Shown: piece by piece, positions 37,141-50,282 of the stretch | Layout of the letters: each line of letters starts with the position of its first letter | Numbering within the stretch: the first letter of the stretch is position 1 | Assembly: GCF_000002425.4 (NCBI RefSeq) | Contig: NC_037253.1 | Span: 16,508,407 to 16,572,406 of the forward strand | Length of the DNA: 64,000 nt | Source of the DNA: Physcomitrium patens | Lineage: Eukaryota; Streptophyta; Bryopsida; Funariales; Funariaceae | Reading direction: 5' to 3' | Notes under the pieces: model-generated | The model's database searches: none | Told to the model about the DNA's origin: nothing | Seen by the model: the letters and a program-made list of their open reading frames with translations, nothing else | Translations under genes and position numbers: made by a program

Positions 37141-37690
37141 ATATAACTCTCCTTCAAACAAAACGAACCCCGTTTCAACTCTTCAGTGCCAATACACACC
37201 ACATCGCATTAACAAAACACACATCCTCGAATACTGCTACAACGTCTTTAAAAGCAATACCATACTAAGAGTAACGGGGTTTGAACAAGAACCAAGAAAA
37301 AGTTTTTACATAAATCTGATTAATGTAGAAAAGAATCCTTACATATCAATGACACACGAACAAATCAACGCATTTTTAACATGCCCTAACACTATTGATA
37401 ACTTTCATGGTTGGATAAAGTATTAAACAGCTTGTCAAATTGTGCATGCATTCCTGTAGAGATCGATTTCATGCCCAAGGTAGTTGTTCCCATTAAACCT
37501 GGAGTGGGTTATACTGCAGTCAAAAGATTGGCTATGGACTACTAGTTGTTGATAATAACAAGAGTCACGAACCTCGAGTAAAACTCAAGTTTTTCAATCG
37601 CCAAGTTTGCTACATATGCATTAGCGTTGTGCATACTTCCACAAGAAATTGACTTTGTTAAAAAATACAAAAAAGAGGAGGGAAAAAAAA
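37140..37690 (+). pseudogene. Broken reading frames of foreign-looking composition, unidentified
   Basis: At about 37140 the sequence changes from AT-rich to balanced, CA-rich codons. A frame continues to a stop at 37426; its last 55 or so residues (ILRVTGFEQEPRKSFYI, then ISMTHEQINAFL) have the strand-turn-helix pattern of PC4-like single-strand-DNA-binding domains, a resemblance judged by eye only. After the stop, coding-like pieces continue in other frames: IDFMPKVVVPIKPGVGY (about 37465-37515) and HEPRVKLKFFNRQ (about 37566-37605). The region thus looks like one decayed gene with two or more frame breaks. Moss genomes are reported to carry old large-DNA-virus insertions, which is one possible source; transfer from a bacterium or another plant gene is equally open. 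Not identified. Confidence 0.35.
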
Positions 37691-37938
37691 AAAAAAACTA
37701 CACTAAATGTATGGTATGATGTGGCAAAAAATTGCAATCAAGAGTACAAGATACAAGTTCTTTCTAATCCTTTAAGACTGGAGCATCCCCCAAAGGCTGA
37801 AGCAAGTTCTAACGCTCCTGCATGGTGCGAGAAGTTACAGACAACCTCGTAAGTGATGTGCGTGAATGGGAGAAAGTGTTCTGTAATAGTTATCTGAACG
37901 AGGAACAAAACAATTCTGATTTTTCAGAGGAACTAAAA

Positions 37939-40900
37939 CTATGGTGGCCCAAAAATCTCTGGCCATTTGAGGAGAGCTTTCTCCGCAGCATCTCGTCTAG
38001 CTAGTTTCTGTGATTTCCCAATTCCAGTGGACATGCGAAGCCCTTTCACGTAAACCCTAATCCTGCACAATTCGTTTGGGGTATTCTGATTGTCGATTCC
38101 TATCAACCTGAAATAAGATCCACGACTCAGAACTGAACACAATAAATTGCTAGATCTTTCTGTAGAAGGAACATCAAATTATAAAAAAATTCCATGCTAG
38201 CCTGAAAATGCCAGAGAATGACACATATAAACATTAATTGGTTTGAGTAATTAAAAAACGAAACGCAGGTAAAAGGATTTTAGGTGGCACTCACTTGTAA
38301 TCAGGCTTCTCCTGCAACGTCAGTACACATCGTTCGTGAAGCAAGGCCACCGGATTCCTTTTTGGTTCGGCGAGAAGTAAGAGGGGTAACAAACGGGTCT
38401 CAACAAACTTTAGGGCACTTTCCAGTCCCTGCCAAATGTAAGTTTAAGAATGAGATGTATGATCTCGAAGCTGTTGTATCTATCACACACAAAAAAGGGA
38501 CATAAAGTTTCTTTCGGTCGCTCCACAAGCAAAATACCTTTTCCACGTAGAGGCCACCAATGTAAGCTTCAAGTGTGTCTGCACAGGTTTTCATCTGTAT
38601 TGATAAGCATACAGAATCAGTAATTCGTTAATGGTTCTAAGTTATAGCTTCGTATGAGATAAAAAAAAAGACAGATATTGACTCGGTTTCAGCACAACGA
38701 ACTCACCTGCAATTCCAAAAGAGTAGTTGCTGAAGGCTTTTTAGATTGAGAAAAGGGAGGATCACACAATACAAGCTCACGCAGATCCAACAACGTGCAC
38801 CAAACGCGAGCCAAATTGCTATTACATACCTGCAAAGGCCAAATCCAGCCCACAAACGGCATCCAATCACATGGCAAATTATTCAAGCAGCTGTTAACTT
38901 CTACCTTTCGTGCTCAACGGTTATCATTGTTGTTGTGCTACAAGTTTTCATGATTAGTAGCGTCCTATCGTTTCGGCATCTTCCAAAACATTGGCCATCA
39001 CGAAACTAAGCCACCAACTGGCAACAGTATTTTAATAAAGTTCAAGCTACAATTTTTTTAGTTAGGTGTATAATTACCAGCTGTGACCTTCGCTCCGTTA
39101 TTAAACCCTGCATCACACGACAATGAATCAAGTTCCTTTCTAAGGGTCCACTTTCGGCAGACGAAGACAAATGATTCCCATAAGCCCTGCAACGCAGACT
39201 ACAAGCATATGAAAGGGTCAACTAGAAAAATAAAGAAATGAAAAAGCTGAGCAGGAAAATATAGGAAATAGACATACAGTGGACAACAAAGGGTTTCGGC
39301 GAATAAGGTGGAGCGAAGCAGCAAGATTCAAGACAGTGTCCCCTACTAGAGCCAGCTGCAATCGAGCCTGCAATTGGAAGCAGCAGCTCGGTACGTTAAA
39401 TGGAGAAACCACAAGGCAATTTAACGATCGTAGAAGACCAGGGAGCAGATTAGCGTGGAAGTCTTATATGATACTATTTGAAGGTCAGACTCAATACAGC
39501 TCAACATCAATAACCCCAACTGTGCAAACATTTGACAACTGCTTAAACCGTCCACTGAATCAAAAGAAGGAAAGCCTAAATCTCATGTTCTATGTTCACT
39601 ATCCACCATGAAACAGGGAGGAGGACAACATGAAAGATTAGTCTCTGAACCTCTCCGTGTGCGTCAGAAAAACTCATCAAGTTGTCGTCATCCATAGTCT
39701 CTGACCTTTGCCACGACATAAGAGGCTTCCTCAGCTTATTCTCCTTCATAGATTGAGGCATTTTTGACAAATAGTAGCTCTTATGAACCTGACCCATACT
39801 AGAAAGAGAAACGGCGGACCATCAGGACCTCATTGCCACAAGCCAAGAGGAGAGCACATCAAAGCACCATTAAATATTGAACTGGCAATTCAAAGGGACA
39901 GGTATAGGTGGGGACCAGAATTCGTAGGAGTAGCTCACGAGAATGGATGCTAGAGCCAAGCTTCTCAGATAATATCTGTTGAAACAACCATAAAAACATT
40001 TAGCTAAACTCCGCTACAAATTCCAAACTATAGTATCACTTAGAACCTGCGCAAGCAAAATGACATGCAAAATACCCTAAACCTTAGACAAAGACAATAA
40101 GAACAGACTGGACATTCTTTTTGGTCTTCTATTGTATGCCCTAATCACAGATTCAATCAATGCAAAGAAATGCAAAATCGAGGGATTATGTTGGACCTTC
40201 AGTTGTAGATTGAAGTTCTTGGGAAGGGGTAGAACTTCGTGTATCAAATCTGGAATCCGCCACCAACGCTCAGGTTCACATGGCAATTGGAGCCACTCTC
40301 CCAAAGGGTCCATATTATCGCCTGTTGTAGTTGAATCAGACGGACCAACTTGTCCGTTCGAAAGCGCACCTTGGCTGTTATAGACGAGCTGTCTGCTAAG
40401 AAAACTCATGTCGGTAGATTCTGCTCCCATTTCTTCTTCTGTTACATCACTCAAAACCCTAAGCGATTCCACATAGTTGAATCCATCAAACCTCCAGTAC
40501 ACATCCTCTTTTACATCAAATTCCAAGGAACCTGTTCTCGCCTCCACATTCATGTCCTGTTCCTTTTGGCAATTCAGGTTGCCACTTCCTTGAGCATATA
40601 CACCTTTAGACTCCGAAACATTGTCATTCACCTCCACAGCGAGTCCTCTGTCTTGGATTGAGCCCGGCTCAAAATCTGTTGCAGGAAAACCACGACAGGA
40701 GTCATATATAAATAGATTTCGCCTAAAACCAAACGTCACCATTCAATTAAACACATGCAATCGTATCAATTCTAAAAGACTCGCTCCAATTCCCAACTAC
40801 AGAGCAAAATATACCATCAGACGCCTGCGAATTTCTCGAGACCCGGCGCAAACTAGTGCAGAACCCGCTCCGCCGAGCCCTCCCAGAGACGAAAGCAGAA

Positions 40901-41064
40901 GGGGATTCATAAACCCTTTCTGCGACCAGGAACATCGCTCCGGACATCCCCAACCCCCGTCGTGACATAAAACAATGGCTGCATTCTGTAGAGGCACGGG
41001 CCGTGACATGGAGCCAAGCGGGGTTAAATGTTGCTCCAATCCCTCCCCCACATCCCTGAATCAT
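37939..41064 (-). CDS. RNase III-like/dsRBD protein with degraded active site
   Basis: Ten exons join in phase to 547 residues: 41064-40815, 40675-40083, 39975-39916, 39788-39651, 39367-39278, 39107-39078, 38829-38707, 38594-38538, 38428-38295 and 38107-37939. Residues 1-80 are Arg/Ser-rich, like an organelle transit peptide. Residues 80-281 match nothing I know. A single RNase III domain (about 285-450) starts at LLLRILVHKSYY, has the signature region LALVGDTVLNLAAS and ends CADTLEAYIGGLYVEKG. A dsRNA-binding domain (about 470-541, ending KLARRDAAEKALLKW) follows. RNase III cleaves dsRNA using four acidic residues; here the last three are kept (Asp of VGD, Asp and Glu of ADTLEA), but the first Glu of the usual LEFLGD is Ala. 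The donor of exon 3 (CTG|GTCCCC) is weak. It is not a Dicer: no helicase, PAZ or second RNase III domain. Confidence 0.85.
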
Positions 41065-42258
41065 GATGCCACCGTTATCAAACTACCCACAAATGATCTT
41101 AGACTCAAAATCATCATAGAAAACTTCTTCCTTCTCGGAACATCGGTAATATGAGTCAGTCCAGCGCTAGTTGCTATTATTCTAAGGGGATGGCAAGCTG
41201 ACACTCCCTCGACATGCTGTGCAAGCCCACACCACCAAGGAGAGCAACTTTTCGACTTCGATCGGATCCGTCCCAGTAACGACGTTTTTTGAAAGGGGTT
41301 TTCGGCGAACAAATTCTGTTTGGCTGCGTCGAAGAATCTCATTAGTCACACTCACCTCTATATCTAAATTTGTGACCTCCTCTCAGTGCCAGTTGCCTTT
41401 TTAAAGTGTTATTTTTCATGAAATTAGGAACCAACCACGTACCAGCCCTAAAGACTTTTGTTTTGAGCACTTATTGCATTTTACGAGCCATAAGTACAGC
41501 TTCTCTGACCGAGTGAGTTAAAAAGAAACATAAGTAATCTTTTGGCAGTTTAGAGGCTGCAGAACGAGTGAAGCGCACAACAATCATTTTCGTTTCTTTT
41601 GTGTACCAATCGGAATAGGGAAATGACTACTATGATGCTGAAAACTGATCCATTTGTTTCCACTTCGAAATGTAACCGAAAATGGTGAAGGTAGAAGAAC
41701 AGACAACAAACGAAGGACAATCCAGCAGGTGCTTAAACAACTTGCATGAGTGAAGGAGGTCTAACAGCATACAAGTCGACGGCAAGAAATCCACGAATTG
41801 ACACATCAGATTTGAAGCTGTAGGCAAACAATCGAAATTTCAGAAATAGTTTCTACATGGGGTCATGAGATAAACCAAAAGTAATGCAGTGGGACACCAT
41901 TCGATTACGTAAAATACTGATTATTCAGTGGTTTCCTTTGAAAATCTATCCCTTCCCTGATTTGAATACCAATGTCATGTAGGCATGAAGCCAACATGAA
42001 GCCAAGGGTTGGTATCACGAATTTGGATTAAAATTGGAATGGCCTCTGTACAATAGACATGCTCATGTGCCGTCTGACTATCTTACAGCCATCAAAATTG
42101 ACAACCCCAAAGTATCACAGCAGCAAAAGCAAACCTACACTTCCAAAACAGTGTCTGAACCTTGGAAGGACATTCCCTTCCGTTACTCTGCGTTGGGCGA
42201 CTCTACGCACTCTGATGGTCAACCTGGGGGTAGTCTCATGATTGAGGAGGCGAAGAGC
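41065..42258. promoter_or_regulatory. Spacer between IDM1-like 3' end and RNase III-like 5' end
   Basis: Holds the 5' leader and promoter of the minus-strand RNase III-like gene and the 3' UTR of the minus-strand IDM1-like gene. Frames such as 42034-42333 (+) are antisense shadows of the IDM1-like last exon. No further gene is seen. Confidence 0.5.
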
Positions 42259-45200
42259 TTATCCAGGAGGAAGGAACTGGTACAGGCGCGTCCTGTGCTT
42301 GAGAATAGCCAAGAGGCGGCATCGCACATCTAGTGCAGGCACAATCTCAACAAGCTCTGCTTCAGGATCCATTAATCTCGTCAAGGGGCCGCATAATGTT
42401 GGAGTGTGCTCTAAATCCCGGAAGTCAACATGGGGTAGAAATCGGGGATACTCGGGATCGCCAGCTGGCGGTAGCTGAAGCTGACACTGTGTGAGAGGAG
42501 TGATACCGCAATATGTAGCTCCAGACGCTATCAAGTCGACGGACTGTCCTGGTTTTACGTCCAAACTCGCATAAGACGCTTCTGCTCCCATGATCTCTCC
42601 GTTGCTCGATATACTCTGGTATTTTTCCTTTTTCTTTTTCTTCTTTTCTTTCTTCTCTTCTTTCATTTTACTCAAATTAATTCTCAGGATCAATTTTCTA
42701 GGTTCGTCTTCATTTGAATCAGCCATACAGCTCGCTGCACTGGGTGAATCTGACGTCCCTACAGTCAACTGCTTGTCTGCACACACATTGGTACCTGGTT
42801 CATCTGTTTGAGCAGGACGACCTGCAAGCTCGTTCATTGCATCCACTACCCATTGAGTGGTTTTGACCTTTTGGTAAACCCACACAGCACCCACAATTAG
42901 CACAGTATTTTGCACCACATGGTAGGGTTTTGATTGAATCGCTTTTCATCTCCGTGAAAGTCAGAATATGGGAAAAGATTCAATTTATGATAAATAAGTG
43001 TACGATCTGTTTATCGTAAATTGTAGATTGACTTCCTGTGCATATTCGATACTTTTCTTCCTATTGACGAGTGGCGCAGTTAATACAGATCAAGGAAATG
43101 CTTGCTCTCCTTGAAACTAACATACTCTAAAACCAAATTGGGCCTTTGTAGTGCGTCTTCATATAAGCATACTACAGACCATACCACAGACGAATAAAAA
43201 AGAGAGGTCCTTGAGCCAATTGTTTGCTTACCAAACGTTTCGAGCGTGTCGTCCCAACTACTACTTTCGAGCTATACGAGTTCTCCAGTTTTTGCTTGGG
43301 AGTAATTCCGTTCTCACGACACCTGCAACCAAGTCCACTTGAGAGTTTAGTACAGTTTTAAGGATGCAACTGTGAAGTCCATCAATGGCAACAGCTGCAA
43401 GACTCTGCCAATCGACATAGTGCTACCTAATAGAGTTCTTAAGCAGTCAATACCAGCTTAAAATGGCATCAAATTCATCTTAAAAACATGGAGACCTCTA
43501 GATGAATCATCGAGATCACTGCAAACGCCTGGACTCACCAAGTTTGTAACAAGACAAAATTGTAGAACAAATCCTTCCAAAAAAAAAGACACTCACTTTG
43601 TGCACCCTCAAGAAGTTAAGAGTGCATACAATCGGATGAAAACTATTAGAAGGATGGAAAGACTACCACACAATGCTACAAGGAACAATAGTAACTTCGT
43701 CTCGCAAAAGCAAAATTATAAAATACTATTAAATGTCTCTCATGGTTCATCATATATGCTGTCAGAGAATTTCGACATCGCCCATTTGAAGTACAACCAA
43801 AATAATGTGAATTATGTAACTTCAAAACAAATTTCGCGTCGTTTTAGTATTGTGTTCTTCTATGTTCGCTTACTGTGTGATTTATGATTCTCTCCTGCAC
43901 AAATAAACTCGAGATTGGGCCGACTCGTAAAGATGATAATGGCTTCATTAAATTTCAACTAATCCTAATCTCATTAACTAAGCTTCACCAGCGTAAAACC
44001 GAGTGTGTACCTGTCAAATTGTGCACCACTGTGCTGATTATGAATCGGCTCCTTTTTGGGAATAATTGCACGTGGAGAAGGAAAGCTAGCAGGAGAATCG
44101 GATCCAAACATGCTATGCCCTGTGGCACCACCCCTCATCTTCGCCAGATAATTGTGTAAGAATCCACCTCTATGTGATATATCCACATCTTGGCCGCTCA
44201 GAAACGGATCCGGACCACCGATGGGCACGTTAACCATCTGTGGAACTGAAATATTATGCACCTGCACTGTACCTGCTACATTATGCAACAACCCTGACAC
44301 ACAGAAATTGAACGTCCAGATTAATTCGCCGAACGAAATCAAGCATAATCCAGTCACCTAAACGTTGTAGCGCCAAGTTTAATTCACGCACAATAAATTG
44401 TTCAAATGATCACAGTATTTCCTAAATTGTTGTTGCAATAAGAATAGGCGAAAAGACATAAAGGATATTTACCCTTGAAGGAAGAATTTGATGGCCATCC
44501 CGGCAAAGACTTCTGCAATAAAGAAGTTCCAGGAAAAGCCATAATATTCAGCTTTGTCAGTTCTTTTTTCTCACAGCTGCTCAGAGCCTGAAAACCAAAA
44601 GCTCCTGTCCATGTTTCCATTAGTTCCGGAACTGCAGGGAGCACCAGTGACTTCACACCAATACTATGCAGCATCTGCACAGGACAAGCAACAAGCAACA
44701 TAAAATCAGACCAACGAAGGATAAATAATGGATATTCGAGATCAGATGAAGAAAGCAAGAGTTTGAGACCAAAGTACAGAGACTAAGGAATAAAAGCCGA
44801 AGGCTCTTCCACGTCACCAAAAAGAATCTATTACCTGTTCAATAGCGTACATGAGACGGCGGCACATTCCCTGTCTACGATATCGATAACGAGTTCCAAT
44901 CAATGGCATCTCCGCTAACTCATTTCCGTGCACTCTGAGATTTGAAGGGTTGCGTTAGAGAAAGTAGCCAAACAACGTAGCAAAGCTAAACAAATGGTTG
45001 CTTCTTGAATGGATATTTGTTAATCAACAGTGTTGATAGAGCCTTCTGTTGGTCAGTGATAAAAACACAAATGGAGTGAAGACATAACTTATCAAGAGGT
45101 CAAGAACATGGGTAGAAGTCAATAAAGCAAGAACACTGTCGTATAACCCTAGACAAGTAAATCAATATGAACTCTAAACTACCTGATAGTTGCAACCGAC

Positions 45201-48200
45201 ACAAGCTCATCTTCGTTCTCGAGAATCATGGTGTAGAATCCTCGATAGTTCAGTCGACTAACATCCGACCTGCTTAGAAAACCATAATAGTTGTCGAGAA
45301 ATCGGTTAAAGGGAAAAAAAAAGTTTTCAGGAAGAAGATTTAAGACTGCAACAAATTTCACTTCTAAACTTCTACCATAGGAATTTGATCTTAATACTTA
45401 TTTAAAAAGATGTTCGCATTGCAAGGCTCAAGTAAATCTAACTGTAGAGTCAACAATAGAAACGAAAACCGAATAAAAGAGGAGCTATTTAACATTATTT
45501 TAAAAATTAAAATAGGTGAAAATACTCGAGAATACAAATTTTAGACAAACAATCATCACAAAAGACACAACTGTTTACTTAAAGGAAAATAAATACAAGA
45601 AGCTTACCCCCGGTTATACAGGACATGAGAAACTAGATCAATGTTAGTGCGCGGATCGATCATAGGCTTGAAGCATTCTTGCATCACGCTTAGAGCCATG
45701 GAAAGCTTGATATTATGCTCAATCAATAGCTCTTTATCCCCGTCAGACTTAGGGTCCGAATCTTCAGCTTGAGATCTCAACAATGTCCATGTAAATCCTC
45801 TACTCAAGAGATTGGTAACACCAACGAGGCCTCGCAAGCTCTGATAAATCTGCTCAATACCACATCCCACTGATTACAATGCACTCAACACCTTTGCACC
45901 TGGTGGAATTCAAAAGGAGAATCTTATTAAAATCTCAACTTCATGATAACCCATAACTTAGTATTGCAGATTCACATCAATCCCGAAACTGAGCTTACTA
46001 CTATCTGCAACAAATCCTACACTGCTCAAGACAGTGCGATGCAGAAGTGTGTCATCATAGGTATCCACCGTCTTCATTACAGGCTATCATGAATAGCCAA
46101 AGAGCCAATAAAAATTACTACCTGTGTGCATGATTCGCTGCAGAACCAGCTTCCTTCTGGACAGTGATCCATTTTAGGAAAACCCCTTTCATACAAACAC
46201 TTCACGTGAACTGCACCAGAATACAAGCACCCAGGTGGAGGGATCAAAACTACAATGCTGTATCGCCAACTAGCTTTACTTGAGAAAAGCGACGAGAACA
46301 TAAAATCCTTCTCCCTGAATGTCAACTAACAAGAAAGTTTACTTACGATGTTATGTGCAGGTACTACAGAATCTCCGGAATCAATAAGCTCTTAATGCAG
46401 GCACTACACTGTCCTCCAATAATACACTAGAAAGGACTGGAAACTAAATTCATAAGATTTATCTTGAACATTGTCTTTTTCTCGAAGTGAAAATCAGCTG
46501 AAGGATATAGACATATATAACCACGCTGTCAATAATACGTAAAAGTTTACATCACAAGCACCTTCCTAAAACCTTTGTTTGTGTTAAGTTCTTAACACAA
46601 TTTAAGACAAGATTAACTAAAGATTCACAAATGGCAGATACACGTGCATAGGTGACAATCACCGTAACAATAAGCCCAATGCTTCCCAGTTCTTTCTGGC
46701 ACTTACATTCACGTTCACACTGATCGCAGAAGAGGACTGTCAATTCGTTGAATGTGTTCTGATCACCGTTAAATTGGCTTCCATCACATATTGCACAACG
46801 ACAATTGGGACAATACCATTCGTCCTTAGGAACCTCCTGATGGATGACATTCACACATAATATACACAAGTCGATCAAACTCAAAGGCTACCTTCCCGAA
46901 CCTCTAAATCATAAGAAATGTTAACTAAAACTTCCAAGTTAGCACTACTGAATCGAAGAAAAAGCCTCTTATAGAAAAGCAATTACTAAAGCATTATCCA
47001 AGCGAACTGTAGCAATGAGTAATACATAATTTAATATAAAAAATGAAACCAAGAATTCATAAGAAATTTAGCGTCGACAGAAGGGAGTAATAAAAAGAAT
47101 AAAGCACAAAAAAAGAAAAGCTGTCCCTACCAGGAGGTCCATGCAAGTCAGATGGAACGTAGATGGACAATGATCACAGCAGATGAGCGTTCCTCCATCG
47201 CCGCAAACTCCACATGTATCATCGCTCCCATCCCCCTCCACCTTCCCCTCTTCTTTCTCCGGCCTACGTCTTTTCCCTGAACCTGATTTGGAATGTACAC
47301 TGGACCCCGTGAAGTCATTCTCCTTTTGAAAGACCTCCATCTGTAACTCTGTAAGAGACTTGCCGCCATCCACAAAAATGTTCTGACAAGGTCGATGCAA
47401 TCTGCTGCCACAATGCTCTTCAAAATATGACAAAGTGAAAATGTCATTGCAACACCCACAAAGCACTCCTGCGTTCGTCACCCATCCATGCCCTAGATTC
47501 TTCTTCCCCTTGTGCAGGTAGAACAACTTCTGATCTTTCACTAGCGCCCCAGCTTCGATCAACCACGAAAGAATGTTCTTCCTCGCATTAACTCCACCTG
47601 TTGCACCCGTGCCGTCCTCCGAAAGCCCGTGGCTACTTGGAGCAGAGAGTAGCACTTCCATGCGACAACCTCCTCGATTCCAGTTCTTTTTCCCCGACTT
47701 CTCCTGAGTAGAAGGGGATTTGTACTGAGCCCAGCCTCGTTTGCTCCTGACGGGCTCCTTTGGTAAATAGGGTGTCCCTGTAACTCCCGCTGACTCTTCA
47801 GACACCGAGTTTCTACTTTTCTTACTTCTGCGTTCGGTATCACCAGACAGATGGCTACCTGAGATCCGTTTCTTGCAAGTCTTATCACTCCTCCCAAAAT
47901 GCTGAAATTTGTCCCCAAAAACGTCTCCATTGTGTTCCAATAAACCACTTTCTCCTGCAATCTGTCGCCTTAGTAGGTTAGGGGTTGTGCAGAGTCCTGC
48001 ATCACCGGGTATGATAAATCCTTGCGAAAACGGTGAACTAGTCAACAGCCCATTCATATACAGAGAGGAGCTTTTTTTATCGTCAAACACCATGTCTGTA
48101 TTGCCGTCATCAAATCCTTCTTCTGTCACGTGCACACAGCAAGAATGCTCAATTTGTGACCTCTCTTCATGTAGCGTACACGTCGGATTCATGCTAGCGT

Positions 48201-48306
48201 TACTTCCTCCGATATCCATGCTGATCTGGTTAAGAAATCGTCGTCGTCCACCTACTACAGGGTCTGCAGACTCTACACAAACCTCGTGCGCCTCCTGAGG
48301 TTTCAT
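42259..48306 (-). CDS. IDM1-like PHD-finger/GNAT acetyltransferase
   Basis: Ten exons join in phase to 1002 residues: 48306-47131, 46836-46707, 46210-46122, 45849-45608, 45269-45183, 44934-44835, 44674-44473, 44293-44011, 43322-43232 and 42867-42259. The order is a basic, Ser-rich N terminus, a Tify/TPL-binding domain (about 240-331, [22 protein letters not shown]), a PHD finger (about 362-415, [19 protein letters not shown]), a second partial PHD ([15 protein letters not shown], ending [12 protein letters not shown]) and a GNAT domain (about 466-660) with the acetyl-CoA loop [15 protein letters not shown]. Arabidopsis IDM1/ROS4 uses these modules to acetylate H3 and guide active DNA demethylation; the same role here is inference. 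About 330 residues after the GNAT domain are extra, with a Lys-rich stretch ([11 protein letters not shown]). The last two exon joins rest on phase and splice sites only, so 43974 is an alternative end. Confidence 0.88.
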
Positions 48307-50282
48307 TGAAAGCTTACAGTCGAGAACTTAAGAAAATCCACCTACATCCTAAAAGACAACGGTTAAAAACTCTTCCGTCATACTGTTCTGTCATAGAAAG
48401 GTGGCGATGCACCACCTTCCTCCTCCTGCCTGGCCTTGCAAGAGGGACCAGACACTTCTTCACGACTCTTTTCGCTGAAGCATTGATTAACCCAAAAGAA
48501 TCACGATCGAATTTAACAGGTCGTTATCATATATGTTGTATTGCTCATCCTTAAGAAGAAAAGCTCCAACTCTGCAGGTTGCTTCACTGCTAGGAAACTC
48601 AAGTTTATAAAATGTCCTACTTATTTCCCGCTCCAAGAAGTTCTCTTCCTTCAAAGTGCAGTGTTCGAAACAGAAGATTAATCTTCATTTGAAAGCTTTT
48701 AATTCTACAATCCAGTCTCCTCATCGCATTCTTGCTGAATCCTCACATGCTCCATAGGAAAATCTTATACGATTCTCTCATCGAAATAGAATATCCTGAA
48801 ATACACTGAATCTTCCGGGTATAGCGTTTTCTAACTAGATTCCCTCTCACCAAATTTCCTTTCAAAAGAGATCCACACACAAACCCCTGGTCCAGCTACA
48901 ACCAGAGGAACGAGAGAGTGTCCCAGGTCGAGGTTGAAATCTCGATGAAATGTAACAATCTTTGAAGGAATGTCCTATCTCGGCTTTCCACAAAAAAAAA
49001 TTAAAACCGCACTCCCTAACTCCTTTATGGACTGCAAAGAATTTAGGTTATTTCCTTTCTCTCACTCAGAGGCTCGCCATACTTCACAATCCCAGCGTTC
49101 CAGCATCGTCTTAACCACTATTGCCGCACACCACAAGCCGAGCAAGCTCTTTACAACAAGCTGCAACTGCACAGCAACACTTCTCTCAAAGTATTAGGGT
49201 ATTGCGCTTCATGCAAAACCATCGCGAAAATTGTCCAATGTGAAACGAAAGAGAAAGAGGTCAACTGCTAGAAAAATCAAGTATTACCCTGTCGAAATCC
49301 TCGCCATAAATTCCGTCCACCTCGCTGAAACAGCCATTAACACAATGCTAACGTAAAAGGCAATTCACAAAGATTGTCGCAACAAGCGCTACAACTCACC
49401 TCCACAAGCGTCAGACTAACTATCCCATACTCTGTAACTGTTCTCTCCTCCAGTGTCTTTCACAACCTCTTCCTTGCGCGAAGTTCTAACACCTCAACAT
49501 CAAAACCTGATTAATCTCGATGACAATCAAATCGTCGCTCTTTCTTTCCAGGGCTTGTTTCACAAAACACCAACCCTAATCCCCTCCAAACCCCAACTCA
49601 AACTCCTCTTCTCTCTCGTCCCTCCAAAATTTCTAAAAAATAACCCTGAATTAAAGCTTAATTCTCTCCCTGCTGCTTTGCATTCCAGCAAAACGAGCGA
49701 GAATCGATTCAAGACGCACTACACATCCTTCCAATTGCTTCATTCTTCGCCACAGCCTGCACACATATGCACAAGCAGTCTTCCTTCGTCTCCATCACAA
49801 GCTTGCTTCATAGACTCCTTCGTTATCTTTTACTTTCATGCCTCATCTTTCTGGATCCTTAGTTTTTAACACCCTATGCTTCAATGACTGCCTCTCTCTT
49901 TTCCTTCACTTCCTCTTCTTTTTCTGGCCTAAGTGCTGTTATAATTCTACTTCCTCCTGTTTCTGACGAAACATTTTCTTCTTTCTTTCATCCCTTATTT
50001 CTTTCCAAGTGCACTTTTTCGTTGGATGGAATTACGGATGACGTTTGAGATAAGAGACCCTGATGCAGCCTCTCATCCATTTTTTTTCCTTGCAACCTCT
50101 GATGATACCAATTGATTGCAGTGTGTTACTTCGTTGATGTCACACCCAAGTTTCACCAAAATTTCTGTGAAACTCCACAAAAGCATCAAGTTACATTAGG
50201 TGATGGTTATTTATCGTTCGCTTGTTTGTTATAAACCATTCATTTCGAACTAATCTTTTCACTTATGTAAACAATATTAAAC
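48307..50282 (-). promoter_or_regulatory. 5' leader and promoter region of the IDM1-like gene
   Basis: The first kilobase upstream is GC-balanced and pyrimidine-rich on the plus strand, fitting a long 5' leader, perhaps with an intron, on the minus strand. Open frames on the plus strand (48306-48554, 48970-49197, 49453-49869) are Ser/Leu/Phe-rich and unconvincing. Confidence 0.45.

Noticed and set aside
37939..41064. Naming the RNase III-like gene as the moss minimal Dicer-like (mDCL)
   Set aside because: Only one RNase III domain is seen and its signature is degraded; Dicer-type proteins carry two intact RNase III domains.
49453..49869. 138-codon plus-strand frame
   Set aside because: Ser/Leu/Phe/Pro-rich, antisense to the probable leader of the IDM1-like gene, no domain seen.
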